From positions 310,001 to 374,000 of the forward strand of contig NZ_JAHUZB010000003.1 in NCBI RefSeq assembly GCF_019218635.1: a stretch of DNA of 64,000 nt, read 5' to 3'. The notes under the pieces were generated by a model that did no database searches, was not told the DNA's origin, and was given only the letters and a program-made list of their open reading frames with translations. Below are positions 31,719-40,179 of this stretch, piece by piece; the stretch's first letter is position 1, and each line of letters begins with the position of its first letter. This stretch comes from Enterococcus alishanensis (GTDB lineage: Bacteria; Bacillota; Bacilli; Lactobacillales; Enterococcaceae). A program made the position numbers and the translations under genes.

Positions 31719-32837
31719 ATGAAAGTCAAAGCAGCGGTCGTTAAAGAAAAAGGTGCCCCTTATGAAATTAGCGAGATTGAATTAGCTGAAGTGGGACAAA
31801 CAGATGTGTTAGTCAAAATTGTAGCTAGTGGATTGTGTCGTTCTGACTATGGAGAAAGAAACGGCAATAGTATCGAATTTCCCAATGTTTTAGGTCATGA
31901 GGGTTCAGGCATTGTTGAGAGAGTCGGCGAAGCAGTTACTTCAGTTGAACCAGGTGATCATGTAATTTTATCTTATGCTTATTGTGGTGAATGCCGTCAT
32001 TGTACAGACGGTCATCCTTCCAGTTGTGAAAAATGGTTCACAGTTAATAATATCGGAAAGAACCCTCGTGGAGAATATGTTTTACACACTGACGAGGGAG
32101 AAGCAGTTAATAATTTCTTTAATCAATCTTCCTTTGCTACTTATAGCTTAACGGATGAATCGAATATAGTAAAAGTATCAAAAGAAATTGATTTACGTTT
32201 ATTAGGTCCTCTTGGATGCGGGCTAGGTACTGGTAGTGGTGCAGTTTTAAGAGTTTTGAATCCTTCTGTAGGTGAAGGAATTGCGATCTTTGGAACAGGT
32301 GCAGTTGGTTTTGCGGCAGTTATGGCGGCAAAAATCGCTGGTTGTTATCCGATTGTGGCAATTGATATCAATGATCAGCGTTTGGAAAAAGCCCAAGAAT
32401 TGGGAGCAAGCCATATTTTAAACAGTAGTCAAGCAAATCCGCAAGACTTTATTATGGAATTGACTGAGGGTAAGGGCCTAGATTATGTGATTGATTCAAC
32501 TGGTGTGCCACCAGTAATGACTCAAGCTTTACATTCGCTAGCAAACTCGGGTACCTTTGTACCTTTAGCGGTGACTAAAAAAGAATTTGAAGTGAATACT
32601 TTCTTTGATTTAGTTTTCGGAAATAAAAAAGTGCGAGGCGTTTTAATTGGCGATACGATTGCTAAGTATCATTTGCCAAACCTAATTGATTTTTATCAAC
32701 GAGGAGAATTTCCTTTTGACCAATTTGTAAAATATTATGACTTTGAAGACATCAATCAAGCTGAAGCTGATTCATTAAGCGGTGAAGTGATTAAAGCAGT
32801 AGTTGTCATGGACAAAGCTTATCAACCACCTAGTTAG
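31719..32837 (+). CDS. Zinc-dependent alcohol dehydrogenase, aryl-alcohol (XylB-like) type
   Basis: This 372-residue medium-chain dehydrogenase has catalytic zinc ligands in GLCRSDYGE (Cys near 37), GHEGSG (His) and LGCGLGTGSG (Cys), plus the structural-zinc lobe CGECRHC followed by SSCEK. The NAD-binding fold contains IFGTGAVGFAAVMAAKIAG and an Asp after the second strand (AIDIND), indicating NAD+. The NQSSFATYSL segment resembles benzyl/aryl-alcohol dehydrogenases. ATG 31719 follows AAAGGAG. In this operon it would oxidise the alcohol that yields the aldehyde for the first enzyme, or run in reverse. Confidence 0.87.
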   Translation: MKVKAAVVKEKGAPYEISEIELAEVGQTDVLVKIVASGLCRSDYGERNGNSIEFPNVLGHEGSGIVERVGEAVTSVEPGDHVILSYAYCGECRHCTDGHPSSCEKWFTVNNIGKNPRGEYVLHTDEGEAVNNFFNQSSFATYSLTDESNIVKVSKEIDLRLLGPLGCGLGTGSGAVLRVLNPSVGEGIAIFGTGAVGFAAVMAAKIAGCYPIVAIDINDQRLEKAQELGASHILNSSQANPQDFIMELTEGKGLDYVIDSTGVPPVMTQALHSLANSGTFVPLAVTKKEFEVNTFFDLVFGNKKVRGVLIGDTIAKYHLPNLIDFYQRGEFPFDQFVKYYDFEDINQAEADSLSGEVIKAVVVMDKAYQPPS

Positions 32838-32848
32838 GAGGCTCGCTA

Positions 32849-33520
32849 ATGAAAAAAGGAGATGTTATTTGGCTAGCAATCATGGCTAGTTTAATCTTAT
32901 TATTTGTCATTCCCGCTACCCGAGCGGCGATTATGGCGCAAAGTGGTGCTCATCCTTACCTTGGTGGATTTATCCAATTTGGCATTTTAGCAACCATGGG
33001 TGATTTATTAGGCAAACGAATTGTGACAGGGAATTACCAACTTTCTAAAGAAGTTTTTTCCCGAGCGGTAGTCTGGGGTGTGATTGGTTTAATGGTCACT
33101 TTGGTTTTCCCAATCTTCATGGGAGGAGCCGGTTTAGCTCAAATGGAAGGCTTATTACCATTCTTCGAAGTACCATTAGCTCAAGCATTGTTTGGTTCAT
33201 CAATCATGAATCTGACTTTCGCACCAGCAATGAATACTTTTCATCGTGTCTTGGATGTATTGATTGATAATCGAAGCCAAAACAAAACCAGCACTTTAAA
33301 AGGGATTGTTAAACAAATTGATTGGCCAAGCTTTGTGACTTTTAATTGGTTGAAAATAGGAATTTGTTTTTGGATTCCAGTTCATACGGTTGTCTTTCTA
33401 TTACCTGAAAATGTTCGCGTAGTGGTAGCTGCCTTCAGCTCGATAGCTTTAGGGATTATTTTATCTTTTGCAGCTAAGAAAAGTAGTCAAATGAGTGATG
33501 ATGACGGTGCAATTGCATAA
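32849..33520 (+). CDS. Membrane protein, Mpv17/PMP22-like
   Basis: This 223-residue protein has about five helices. The segment GGFIQFGILATMGDLLGKRIV and the closing block DWPSFVTFNWLKIGICFWIP...VR..........LGIILSF resemble the conserved W-x-P and N-x-x-x-V-P...R...LS elements of the Mpv17/PMP22 family known mainly from eukaryotic peroxisomes and mitochondria; bacterial homologues exist but have no assigned role. AGGAGG precedes the ATG, 11 bases after the dehydrogenase, and a terminator follows, so it is the last gene of the cluster. It might pass a substrate or product of the pathway across the membrane. Confidence 0.55.
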   Translation: MKKGDVIWLAIMASLILLFVIPATRAAIMAQSGAHPYLGGFIQFGILATMGDLLGKRIVTGNYQLSKEVFSRAVVWGVIGLMVTLVFPIFMGGAGLAQMEGLLPFFEVPLAQALFGSSIMNLTFAPAMNTFHRVLDVLIDNRSQNKTSTLKGIVKQIDWPSFVTFNWLKIGICFWIPVHTVVFLLPENVRVVVAAFSSIALGIILSFAAKKSSQMSDDDGAIA

Positions 33521-33526
33521 ATATTT

Positions 33527-33557
33527 AAGCAAGAATTTTCGGATTCTTGCTTTTTTT
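33527..33557 (+). terminator. Terminator of the alcohol/aldehyde cluster
   Basis: The stem AAGCAAGAAT/ATTCTTGCTT with a 6-base loop is followed by T residues. Confidence 0.92.
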
Positions 33558-33717
33558 ATTATTTAGCTTTAGTTCACACCACCTTGTTAATTAGTAGCCC
33601 AGCAAGAATTGATGGAAATACGGCAGAAATATTCAGAAAATTTATAAAATTCTCTTTACATTCAAAGGTAAATATGAGAATATCATGAACATATCATGTA
33701 AAAAGGGAGTGAATTTT

Positions 33718-35472
33718 ATGAACGGAGTCGTATTATTGGTGTTTGCAATTATTTGTTTTCTAGCAGCTTATTTTGGGTATTCTCGTTGGTTAGAAAAGAA
33801 ATGGGGCGTTGATCCGAAAGCTCAGACACCTGCTTATGCATTAGAAGACGGCGAAGACTATACGCCAGAACCAGCGTTTGTGGTATTTAGTCATCAGTTT
33901 TCTTCCATAACGGGGGCAGGTCCGGTGACTGGTCCGATTATCGCCGCGATGTTTGGTTGGGTACCAGCATTTTTATGGATTTTATTTGGCGGAATTTTCT
34001 TTGGCGCCGTTCATGATTTTGGTGCGATGTATGCATCAGTTAAAAATGAAGGTAAATCGATTGGACTAATTATTGAAAAGTATATTGGTAAAGTTGGTAA
34101 GCAATTATTCTTATTATTTTGTTGGCTTTTCTCTTTATTAGTTATTGCCGCCTTTGGGGATATCGTAGCAACAACATTTAACGGTTTAACACCGGATGTC
34201 GCACAATCAGTTAACAATGCGAATGCTTCAGCAGCTTCAATTTCAATGTTGTTTATTGTTGCGGCAGTAATCGTTGGCTTGATCATGAAACGGGTTCATC
34301 TTAGTGGTTGGAAAATGCATGTTTTTGGTATTGTGGTATTGTTAATTACTTTAGCAATCGGTATGAGTTTCCCAATCTTTGCAGATAAAAGCACATGGTT
34401 GTTGATTGTTTTTGCTTATTTATTTTTAGCTTCAGTCATGCCAATGTGGTTGTTAATGGCACCTCGTGATTTCCTAAGCACATATATGCTGTTAGGAATG
34501 ATCATTGCTGCTGTATTAGGTTTGGTTATGCAAAATCCAACGATTGAATTGAATGCATTTAACGGATTTGCAATTTCCGATGCTAATGGCAATATGAACT
34601 ACTTATTCCCGATTCTTTTTATTACTGTCGCTTGTGGAGCGGTATCTGGTTTCCATAGTTTGGTTTCTTCAGGAACGTCATCTAAACAAGTAAAAAATGA
34701 AAAAGATATGCGACCAATTAGTTATGGTTCTATGATGTGTGAATGTGTTTTAGCTGTCGTAGCATTAGTCGTAGCTGGTGCAGTAGCCAAAAATGGTCAA
34801 TTACCTGAAGGTACACCATTTCAAATTTTCTCTGGTTCAGTTGCTGGCTTCTTAGCAAACTTTGGTTTACCAATCACAGTTGCTCAAGCGTTTATGACGA
34901 TGTGTGTATCTGCCTTGGCATTGACTTCATTAGATTCAGTAGCAAGAATTGGTCGTATGAGTTTACAAGAATTCTTTATGAATACTGAAGGTGAAACCAC
35001 TGGTATTGCTAAATTATTAACTAATAAATATGTGGCGACAATCGTAACTTTAGCAGCTGGTTTTGTGCTAGCTTTGGGTGGTTACAACAGCGTTTGGCCA
35101 TTATTTGGTTCAGCCAATCAATTATTAGCCGCAATGGTAATGATCGCCGTAGCTGTTTATATGAAAACAGCTAAAAAATCTGGCGTGATGTTTTATATTC
35201 CGATGGCTATTATGTTAGCAGTGACTTTCACAGCATTAGGAATTTCGTTGTATCGTTTAGTTGCTAAAATGATGTCAGCGACACAATTCTTAATTACGAT
35301 TCCTGCAGAAGCACAAGCGGGCCAATTTGTTTTATTATCTGATGGTTTGCAACTAGTGTTTGCATTATTACTATTAGGATTAGGTATCATGGTAGCGGTC
35401 AAATGTCTAAAAGCATTATTTGCAGTTGATACTAAAGAAAAAGTAAAAGATGTTGCACCAGAAGTAAAATAA
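33718..35472 (+). CDS. cstA: Carbon-starvation CstA-family transporter
   Basis: ATG 33718, with AAAGGGAGTG upstream, gives 584 residues and about 16 membrane helices. Family motifs include VVFSHQFSSITGAGPVTGPI near the start, GAVHDFGAMYASVKNEGKSIG, the SGFHSLVSSGTSSKQ block and SANQLLAAM. CstA-type carriers import pyruvate or peptides in a proton-linked manner, and expression usually rises under carbon limitation. The version here is the shorter Gram-positive form. It is monocistronic with its own terminator. Direct ATATCATG repeats (33680-33699) lie upstream and might be regulatory. Confidence 0.9.
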   Translation: MNGVVLLVFAIICFLAAYFGYSRWLEKKWGVDPKAQTPAYALEDGEDYTPEPAFVVFSHQFSSITGAGPVTGPIIAAMFGWVPAFLWILFGGIFFGAVHDFGAMYASVKNEGKSIGLIIEKYIGKVGKQLFLLFCWLFSLLVIAAFGDIVATTFNGLTPDVAQSVNNANASAASISMLFIVAAVIVGLIMKRVHLSGWKMHVFGIVVLLITLAIGMSFPIFADKSTWLLIVFAYLFLASVMPMWLLMAPRDFLSTYMLLGMIIAAVLGLVMQNPTIELNAFNGFAISDANGNMNYLFPILFITVACGAVSGFHSLVSSGTSSKQVKNEKDMRPISYGSMMCECVLAVVALVVAGAVAKNGQLPEGTPFQIFSGSVAGFLANFGLPITVAQAFMTMCVSALALTSLDSVARIGRMSLQEFFMNTEGETTGIAKLLTNKYVATIVTLAAGFVLALGGYNSVWPLFGSANQLLAAMVMIAVAVYMKTAKKSGVMFYIPMAIMLAVTFTALGISLYRLVAKMMSATQFLITIPAEAQAGQFVLLSDGLQLVFALLLLGLGIMVAVKCLKALFAVDTKEKVKDVAPEVK

Positions 35473-35478
35473 TTTTTC

Positions 35479-35518
35479 ACTAGCTATCTCGATTGTATTC
35501 AGGTAGCTAGTTTTTTTG
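35479..35518 (+). terminator. Terminator of cstA
   Basis: The stem ACTAGCTATCT/AGGTAGCTAGT with an 11-base loop is followed by seven T residues. Confidence 0.9.
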
Positions 35519-35527
35519 TGTTAAAAT

Positions 35528-35542
35528 ATTCTAAAATGGAAT
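35528..35542 (+). promoter_or_regulatory. LysR-type box upstream of the lysR gene
   Basis: ATTCTAAAATGGAAT has the ATTC/GAAT dyad and shares 12 of 15 bases with the box at 36411-36425. It lies 12 bases before the lysR start, where binding would block expression of its own gene. Confidence 0.55.
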
Positions 35543-35554
35543 AGGAGAAAATAG

Positions 35555-36427
35555 ATGGATTTCCAGAAGCTTCAATTATTTGTAGATTTGGCTGAAACGT
35601 TAAATTATAGTGACACTGCAGCCGAAAATTTCACTACTCAAAGCAATGTTTCAAAAAAAATTACTGCTTTGGAAAAAGAATTAGATAGTCAATTATTTGA
35701 GCGTAAGCATCATGTTCATTTGACTGAAGCTGGCGAACTCATTTTGCCCTTTGCCCAACAAATATTAAGAGATTATCAAGGCCTGCAACAGCAGTTAATT
35801 ACTTTTAAGCAACAACAAGATTTATCCTTAATTATCCATGCTATTCCTACTATGCCCAACTATCAAGCATTTGCTAGCTTGACAACATTCTTAGTGAAAA
35901 ATCCACAAATTCAGCTGCAATTACATGAAGCTGAAGCCGATGATCTGGCCTTACCCGCTGCCAATAATAGTCTGAGTTTCCTGCGATCACTGACATTAAT
36001 TGAAGGAAATGAGTATTTATTGACAGAACAAGATCGATTAGTAGTGGTATTACCGGCAAAACATCCATTGGCTCAAGAAAAATCAATTCAACTAGGACAG
36101 TTAAAAAATGAGAATTTTTTATTTTTAGGAAACCATAAGGAAATTTATTATTCTGTGATTGAACTTTGCCAGCAAAATGGCTTTACACCTAAAATTGGTT
36201 ATCAAGGAACCCGGATCGAATTAATCTTAAGTATGGTAAATCAAGGGATTGGTGTTGCTTTAGTGATGGAGAAAACGACTCAAACGAAACAATCTAATGA
36301 AATAAAAACTATCCCTATTGCACCAGAACAAAACAGTTATCTTTATTTCGAGAAGGGTCCAGAAGGAAATGAAGCAGTCCAAAAATTTTGGCAGTTTTTG
36401 AAAAAAGAATATTCCAATTTGGAATAG
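35555..36427 (+). CDS. LysR-family regulator of the phenolic-acid decarboxylase genes
   Basis: The 290-residue protein begins with the LysR winged helix (MDFQKLQLFVDLAETLNYSDTAAENFTTQSNVSKKITALEKEL, residues 1-43) followed by QLFERKHHVHLTEAGELILP. The periplasmic-binding-like effector domain covers about 90-285. It is 80 bases upstream of the UbiD-type gene in the same orientation, and matching palindromes stand before both genes, so it is probably autoregulatory and activates the decarboxylase operon on binding a phenolic acid. Confidence 0.88.
   Translation: MDFQKLQLFVDLAETLNYSDTAAENFTTQSNVSKKITALEKELDSQLFERKHHVHLTEAGELILPFAQQILRDYQGLQQQLITFKQQQDLSLIIHAIPTMPNYQAFASLTTFLVKNPQIQLQLHEAEADDLALPAANNSLSFLRSLTLIEGNEYLLTEQDRLVVVLPAKHPLAQEKSIQLGQLKNENFLFLGNHKEIYYSVIELCQQNGFTPKIGYQGTRIELILSMVNQGIGVALVMEKTTQTKQSNEIKTIPIAPEQNSYLYFEKGPEGNEAVQKFWQFLKKEYSNLE
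36411..36425 (+). promoter_or_regulatory. LysR-type box (T-N11-A) before lpdC
   Basis: ATTCCAATTTGGAAT is a perfect 15-base palindrome containing T-N11-A. It overlaps the lysR stop region and ends 20 bases upstream of the -35 box, as expected for a LysR activation site. Confidence 0.65.
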
Positions 36428-36444
36428 AAGATAAATAAGTCGAA

Positions 36445-36473
36445 TTGAACTTTCTTCACTTGCCTCTTAAACT
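36445..36473 (+). promoter_or_regulatory. Promoter of the lpdC-lpdB-lpdD operon
   Basis: TTGAAC (36445-36450) and TAAACT (36468-36473) are spaced by 17 bases, just downstream of the LysR palindrome. Confidence 0.6.
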
Positions 36474-36506
36474 ATAAACATAGAGAGCAAGAAAGAAGGT
36501 TTTTTG

Positions 36507-37979
36507 ATGAGTGAATTATACGATCTACGAAAAGTATTAGCCGAATTAAAAGAAATGCCAGGACAATATCATGAAACGGATGAGCAAGTTGATCCTCATG
36601 CTGAATTAGCTGGTGTTTATCGCTATATTGGTGCAGGTGGAACGATTATGCGACCAACTCAAGAAGGCCCTGCCATGATGTTTAATAATGTTAAAGGATT
36701 TCCTGATACTCGAGTTTTGACAGGTATTTTAGCTAGTCGCAGACGGGTTGGAAAAATTTTTCATCATGATTATCAAACATTAGGTCGACTTTTAAAGGAT
36801 TCTGTCCAAAATCCAGTCAAACCAGTAAAAGTTTCTCAGAAAGAAGCACCCGCTCAAGAAGTAATCCACTTAGCAACGGATGAGGATTTTGATATTCGCA
36901 AAATTTTAGCGGCACCAACTAATACGGAATATGATGCTGGGCCTTATATCACAATGGGGGTTGTTTACGGATCTGATCCCGATAAAACTATGAGTGATGT
37001 GACGATTCACCGGATGGTATTAGAAGATAAAGATACAATCGGTATGTACATTATGCCAGGAGGTCGGCATATTGGTCATTTCCAAAAACAATATGAAGCA
37101 TTAAATAAACCAATGCCTGTAACGATTAATATTGGTTTGGATCCTGCTATTTCGATTGGGACAACTTTTGAGCCACCAACTACCCCACTTGGCTACAATG
37201 AATTATGGATTGCTGGAGCTTTACGAAACCAACCAGTTCAATTAGTTGATGGTGTCGCAGTGGATGAAGTCGGTTTGGCACGAGCGGAATTTGTGATTGA
37301 GGCAGAAATTTTACCCCACGAAACGATTCGTGAAGATATCAATACCAATACAGGTAAAGCGATGCCGGAATTTCCTGGTTATAATGGTGATGCGAATCCT
37401 GCCGTAAATGTGTTAAAAGTCAAAGCGATTACACATCGAAAAGACCGTCCAATCATGCAAACAACAATTGGTCCCAGTGAAGAACATGTATCGATGGCTG
37501 GGATTCCAACTGAAGCTAGCATTTTAGACTTGGTGGACAAAGCAATTCCGGGAAAAGTGGTCAATGTTTATAATCCACCAGCTGGTGGCGGTAAATTTAT
37601 GACAATTCTACAAATTCATAAAGAAACTGATGCGGATGAAGGAATTCAAAGACAAGCAGCAATTTTAGCGTTATCTGCCTTTAAAGAACTGAAAACAGTA
37701 ATTTTAGTTGATGATGATGTGGATATTTTTGATATGAATGATGTAATGTGGACTCTAAATACTCGGTTCCAAGGAGATCAAGACATTATCGTTTTACCCG
37801 GTATGAGAAATCATCCGTTAGACCCGTCTGAACGACCAGAGTATGATCCAAAATCGATTCGGGTAAGAGGAATGAGCTGTAAAACAATTTTAGATGGTAC
37901 GGTACCTTTTGATTTGAAAGATCAATTTGAACGGGCACAATTTAAAGAAGTACCAGATTGGGAAAAATATTTGAAATAG
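36507..37979 (+). CDS. lpdC: UbiD-family aryl carboxylic acid decarboxylase (gallate/protocatechuate type)
   Basis: The 490-residue enzyme has the length and pattern of LpdC, the gallate decarboxylase subunit of lactobacilli. UbiD enzymes use prenylated FMN to remove CO2 from aromatic acids. The segments RYIGAGGTIMRPTQEGPAMMFNNVKG, YITMGVVYGSDPD, YIMPGGRHIGHFQKQYE and FEPPTTPLGYNELWIAGAL are typical, and the conserved Glu-Arg-Glu environment should lie around residues 270-300. ATG 36507 follows GAAAGAAGG. It is the first of three genes that match the LpdC-LpdB-LpdD set. The true substrate is not defined by the sequence alone. Confidence 0.85.
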   Translation: MSELYDLRKVLAELKEMPGQYHETDEQVDPHAELAGVYRYIGAGGTIMRPTQEGPAMMFNNVKGFPDTRVLTGILASRRRVGKIFHHDYQTLGRLLKDSVQNPVKPVKVSQKEAPAQEVIHLATDEDFDIRKILAAPTNTEYDAGPYITMGVVYGSDPDKTMSDVTIHRMVLEDKDTIGMYIMPGGRHIGHFQKQYEALNKPMPVTINIGLDPAISIGTTFEPPTTPLGYNELWIAGALRNQPVQLVDGVAVDEVGLARAEFVIEAEILPHETIREDINTNTGKAMPEFPGYNGDANPAVNVLKVKAITHRKDRPIMQTTIGPSEEHVSMAGIPTEASILDLVDKAIPGKVVNVYNPPAGGGKFMTILQIHKETDADEGIQRQAAILALSAFKELKTVILVDDDVDIFDMNDVMWTLNTRFQGDQDIIVLPGMRNHPLDPSERPEYDPKSIRVRGMSCKTILDGTVPFDLKDQFERAQFKEVPDWEKYLK

Positions 37980-37988
37980 GTGAGTAGG

Positions 37989-38546
37989 ATGAAAAAAATT
38001 GTCGTGGGAATTACTGGTGCGTCAGGCACAGTTTATGCGGTAGATTTGTTAAGAAAACTGCAAGTTGACCCTGAAATTGAAACCCATGTGATCATCAGTA
38101 ATTGGGCAAAAGAAAACTTAAAGTTAGAAACTGATTTGAAAATGTCAGATTTACGTGCCTTAGCTGATGTTGTCTATGACAACAATAATTTAGGGGCTGC
38201 AGTTGCCAGTGGTTCTTTTTTAACTGATGGGATGATCATCGTACCAGCTAGTATGAAAACTGTTGCTGGAATTTCAATTGGTTTTGGTGATAGCTTAATC
38301 GCTCGAGCCGCCGATGTAATTTTAAAAGAACAAAGAAAGCTTATTTTAGTGCCGCGAGAAACGCCATTAAATGCGATTCATTTAGAAAATCTGACTAAAT
38401 TGGCGCAGCTAGGGGTGCAAATCATTCCACCAATTCCAGCTTTTTATAATCATCCAGAAACAATCGCTGACATCATTAATCATCAAACCATGAAGCTACT
38501 TGATGCATTAGGGATTGAAAATACCGGTAGAAGGTGGCAAGGATGA
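37989..38546 (+). CDS. lpdB: UbiX-like flavin prenyltransferase
   Basis: This 185-residue flavoprotein makes prenylated FMN from FMN and dimethylallyl phosphate for the UbiD-type partner. It shows the N-terminal flavin motif VVGITGASGTVYAVDLL, the SWAKENLKLE region, the VASGSFLTDGMIIVPASMKTVAGIS phosphate/flavin loop and LVPRETPLNAIHLENLTKL, all classic UbiX elements. ATG 37989 follows AGGTGAG. Its stop codon overlaps the next start as ATGA, so translation of lpdD is coupled to it. Confidence 0.92.
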   Translation: MKKIVVGITGASGTVYAVDLLRKLQVDPEIETHVIISNWAKENLKLETDLKMSDLRALADVVYDNNNLGAAVASGSFLTDGMIIVPASMKTVAGISIGFGDSLIARAADVILKEQRKLILVPRETPLNAIHLENLTKLAQLGVQIIPPIPAFYNHPETIADIINHQTMKLLDALGIENTGRRWQG

Positions 38547-38935
38547 GAAAAAAATTTTCAGTCACACAGGCTGGTTATCAAATCAAGCTGACTGCAGAAT
38601 TTATAGGCAATGATTTGTTATTGGTAATCACTGGCGGAGATACACCACATTTGGGAACGGTTTCGATTTTTAATGCAGAAGAGCAAGACGTTTTACGGTT
38701 TCCCAGTCATGATGGGCGATTTCATAAAGACGATTTGTTGGCAGAAAAGCTGATCGAAAATCTGACCGAACAACCAATTGGAAATATTGTGGTCACTAGC
38801 GGTGTGCATGTCAATCAAATTACAAAAGAGCAAATTATCGCCAGTTTTCAAATGATTGAAAAGCTAGCTGACCAATTGTCTGGCTGGCTTAAAAATAACC
38901 AACCCAATTTACCAGAAGCAGAATATTATCAATAG
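38543..38935 (+). CDS. lpdD: LpdD-like small subunit/chaperone of the decarboxylase
   Basis: ATG 38543, with AAGGTGG five bases upstream, gives 130 residues. The sequence (VITGGDTPHLGTVSIFNAEE, FPSHDGRFHKDDLLAEKL and IVVTSGVHVNQITKEQI) matches the small third protein encoded with UbiD/UbiX-type decarboxylases in lactobacilli and called LpdD or subunit D. Related proteins have been suggested to help with cofactor loading or metal and substrate handling; the exact role is unsettled. The coupled ATGA overlap with lpdB supports a functional complex. Confidence 0.82.
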   Translation: MRKKFSVTQAGYQIKLTAEFIGNDLLLVITGGDTPHLGTVSIFNAEEQDVLRFPSHDGRFHKDDLLAEKLIENLTEQPIGNIVVTSGVHVNQITKEQIIASFQMIEKLADQLSGWLKNNQPNLPEAEYYQ

Positions 38936-38936
38936 T

Positions 38937-38978
38937 AACAACCCACAACATCGTTCTCATTGTTGTGGGTTGTTTTTG
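38937..38978. terminator. Terminator between lpdD and the convergent GrpB gene
   Basis: The 14-base-pair stem AACAACCCACAACA and its complement with a 10-base loop is followed by TTT. It overlaps the end of the convergent GrpB frame. Confidence 0.88.
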
Positions 38979-39517
38979 GCCAGTTGAGTATACTTTTGAA
39001 TAAAATCTGTTTTGGCATTTGTATAACCATCACGGTCATGTTCAAATTTTTGCCAAAGGGTTAGTTTCAATTTTTCATATTGTTTCGCAACAGTTGGATG
39101 AGTGTTTAGATAATCTTTAAAATAAAGTTCGTCATGATCACCTAAATAACGCAAATGAAGGTGAAAAACTTTTTCAGCAAAACCATTCTCGGTATAGCCT
39201 TTATTAAAAGACAATCTACTATCAGACTCAGACATTAGAAGATAGTTCGCTGAGAAGAGGGTCTCTTTTACGCTGATAATATTAGTTTTAGCAGGAATTT
39301 CAACTAATATATCAATAATTGGTTTGGCCCAAATCGTATCTATCGCGGTACTGCCGATGTGATTGATTTGAAGGCCGGAGATATTTTTTAAGGAATTTTT
39401 CAATAAATTTTTTTCAATTTGATACCAATCGTTCCATTGAGACTGGTGCTCTTGTAACTGAATAGGAAATAATTGCCATAATTCTGCTAAAGACATTTCT
39501 GCTAATGGTTTCGTCAA
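38957..39517 (-). CDS. GrpB family protein (UPF0157)
   Basis: This 186-residue protein has the GrpB/UPF0157 nucleotidyltransferase-like signature: IEKNLLKNSLKNISGLQINHIGSTAIDTIWAKPIIDILVEI, with GSTA and the D-I-x-V metal-binding residues, and the C-terminal HLHLRYLGDHDELYFKDYL block. The likely start is TTG 39517 with AGAGGGA upstream; an internal ATG seven codons later is the alternative. Members may be NMP-type or RelA-like transferases, but none has a proven activity. It lies 14 bases after the response regulator on the same strand and is probably co-transcribed. Confidence 0.78.
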   Translation of the reverse strand: MTKPLAEMSLAELWQLFPIQLQEHQSQWNDWYQIEKNLLKNSLKNISGLQINHIGSTAIDTIWAKPIIDILVEIPAKTNIISVKETLFSANYLLMSESDSRLSFNKGYTENGFAEKVFHLHLRYLGDHDELYFKDYLNTHPTVAKQYEKLKLTLWQKFEHDRDGYTNAKTDFIQKYTQLAKNNPQQ

Positions 39518-39531
39518 AAGATCCCTCTTTT

Positions 39532-40158
39532 CTATTGATATTCTTGGTAATAAAAAATTGCTAACTGAGTACGATCACGAACAGCAAGTTTGTCCAATAG
39601 CTGACTAATATAATTTCTAACGGTGCCTTCACTTAAAAAGAGTGCTTTAGCAATTTCCTTGTTATTTTTCCCGCGCGCAACTTCCAATAAGATTGCTTCT
39701 TCCCGTTCAGATAGTTGAAAGGTCGCTGCTTTTTTTTGAGGTTGTTGCTGTAGGACTTCAGATAATTTTCCTGCAATTTCTGAACCAAAAACGGATTGAC
39801 CATTGTAAACAGCTTTAATTGCAGGTACGATGGCAGCCAAATTTTGTTTAATTAAATAACCTTTCACACCTAATGATAAAGCTTCGCGGATGTATTCATC
39901 ATCTGAAAAAGTGGTTAATAATAAGATAATTGCGGCTGTGTCTTGTTGCAATATTTCTTTGGCAGCAGTAATACCAGTGCTATCGCCCATCCGAATATCG
40001 CTAAGCAGAACATCTGGTTTTTCTTTTAAGTATAAGGTCACTGCTTCTGAGGCGGATTGGCCAGTTGCAACTACTTTTATTTCACCGCTGGCTTCTAAAA
40101 TAGTTTTTAGTGATTCGGTTACTAAGCGATCATCGTCAACTACCACTACACGTATCAT
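39532..40158 (-). CDS. NarL/LuxR-family response regulator (LnrK/YvfU-like)
   Basis: The 208-residue regulator has a receiver domain with the phospho-acceptor Asp54 (VLLSDIRMGDS), the acidic pair DDD (8-10) and Lys in GVKGYLIKQN. The C-terminal LuxR-type helix-turn-helix reads LSEREEAILLEVARGKNNKEIAKALFLSEGTVRNYISQLLDKL (about 148-190). It is 21 bases downstream of its cognate kinase. It presumably controls the divergent ABC exporter at 41404-44669, in the way LnrK controls LnrLMN in Bacillus. Confidence 0.9.
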   Translation of the reverse strand: MIRVVVVDDDRLVTESLKTILEASGEIKVVATGQSASEAVTLYLKEKPDVLLSDIRMGDSTGITAAKEILQQDTAAIILLLTTFSDDEYIREALSLGVKGYLIKQNLAAIVPAIKAVYNGQSVFGSEIAGKLSEVLQQQPQKKAATFQLSEREEAILLEVARGKNNKEIAKALFLSEGTVRNYISQLLDKLAVRDRTQLAIFYYQEYQ

Positions 40159-40179
40159 AAATAAGGCTCCTTTTTCTTA

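Noticed and set aside
33680-33699. ATATCATG direct repeat upstream of cstA
   Set aside because: Only two short copies; no matching site elsewhere, so it is mentioned but not called an operator.
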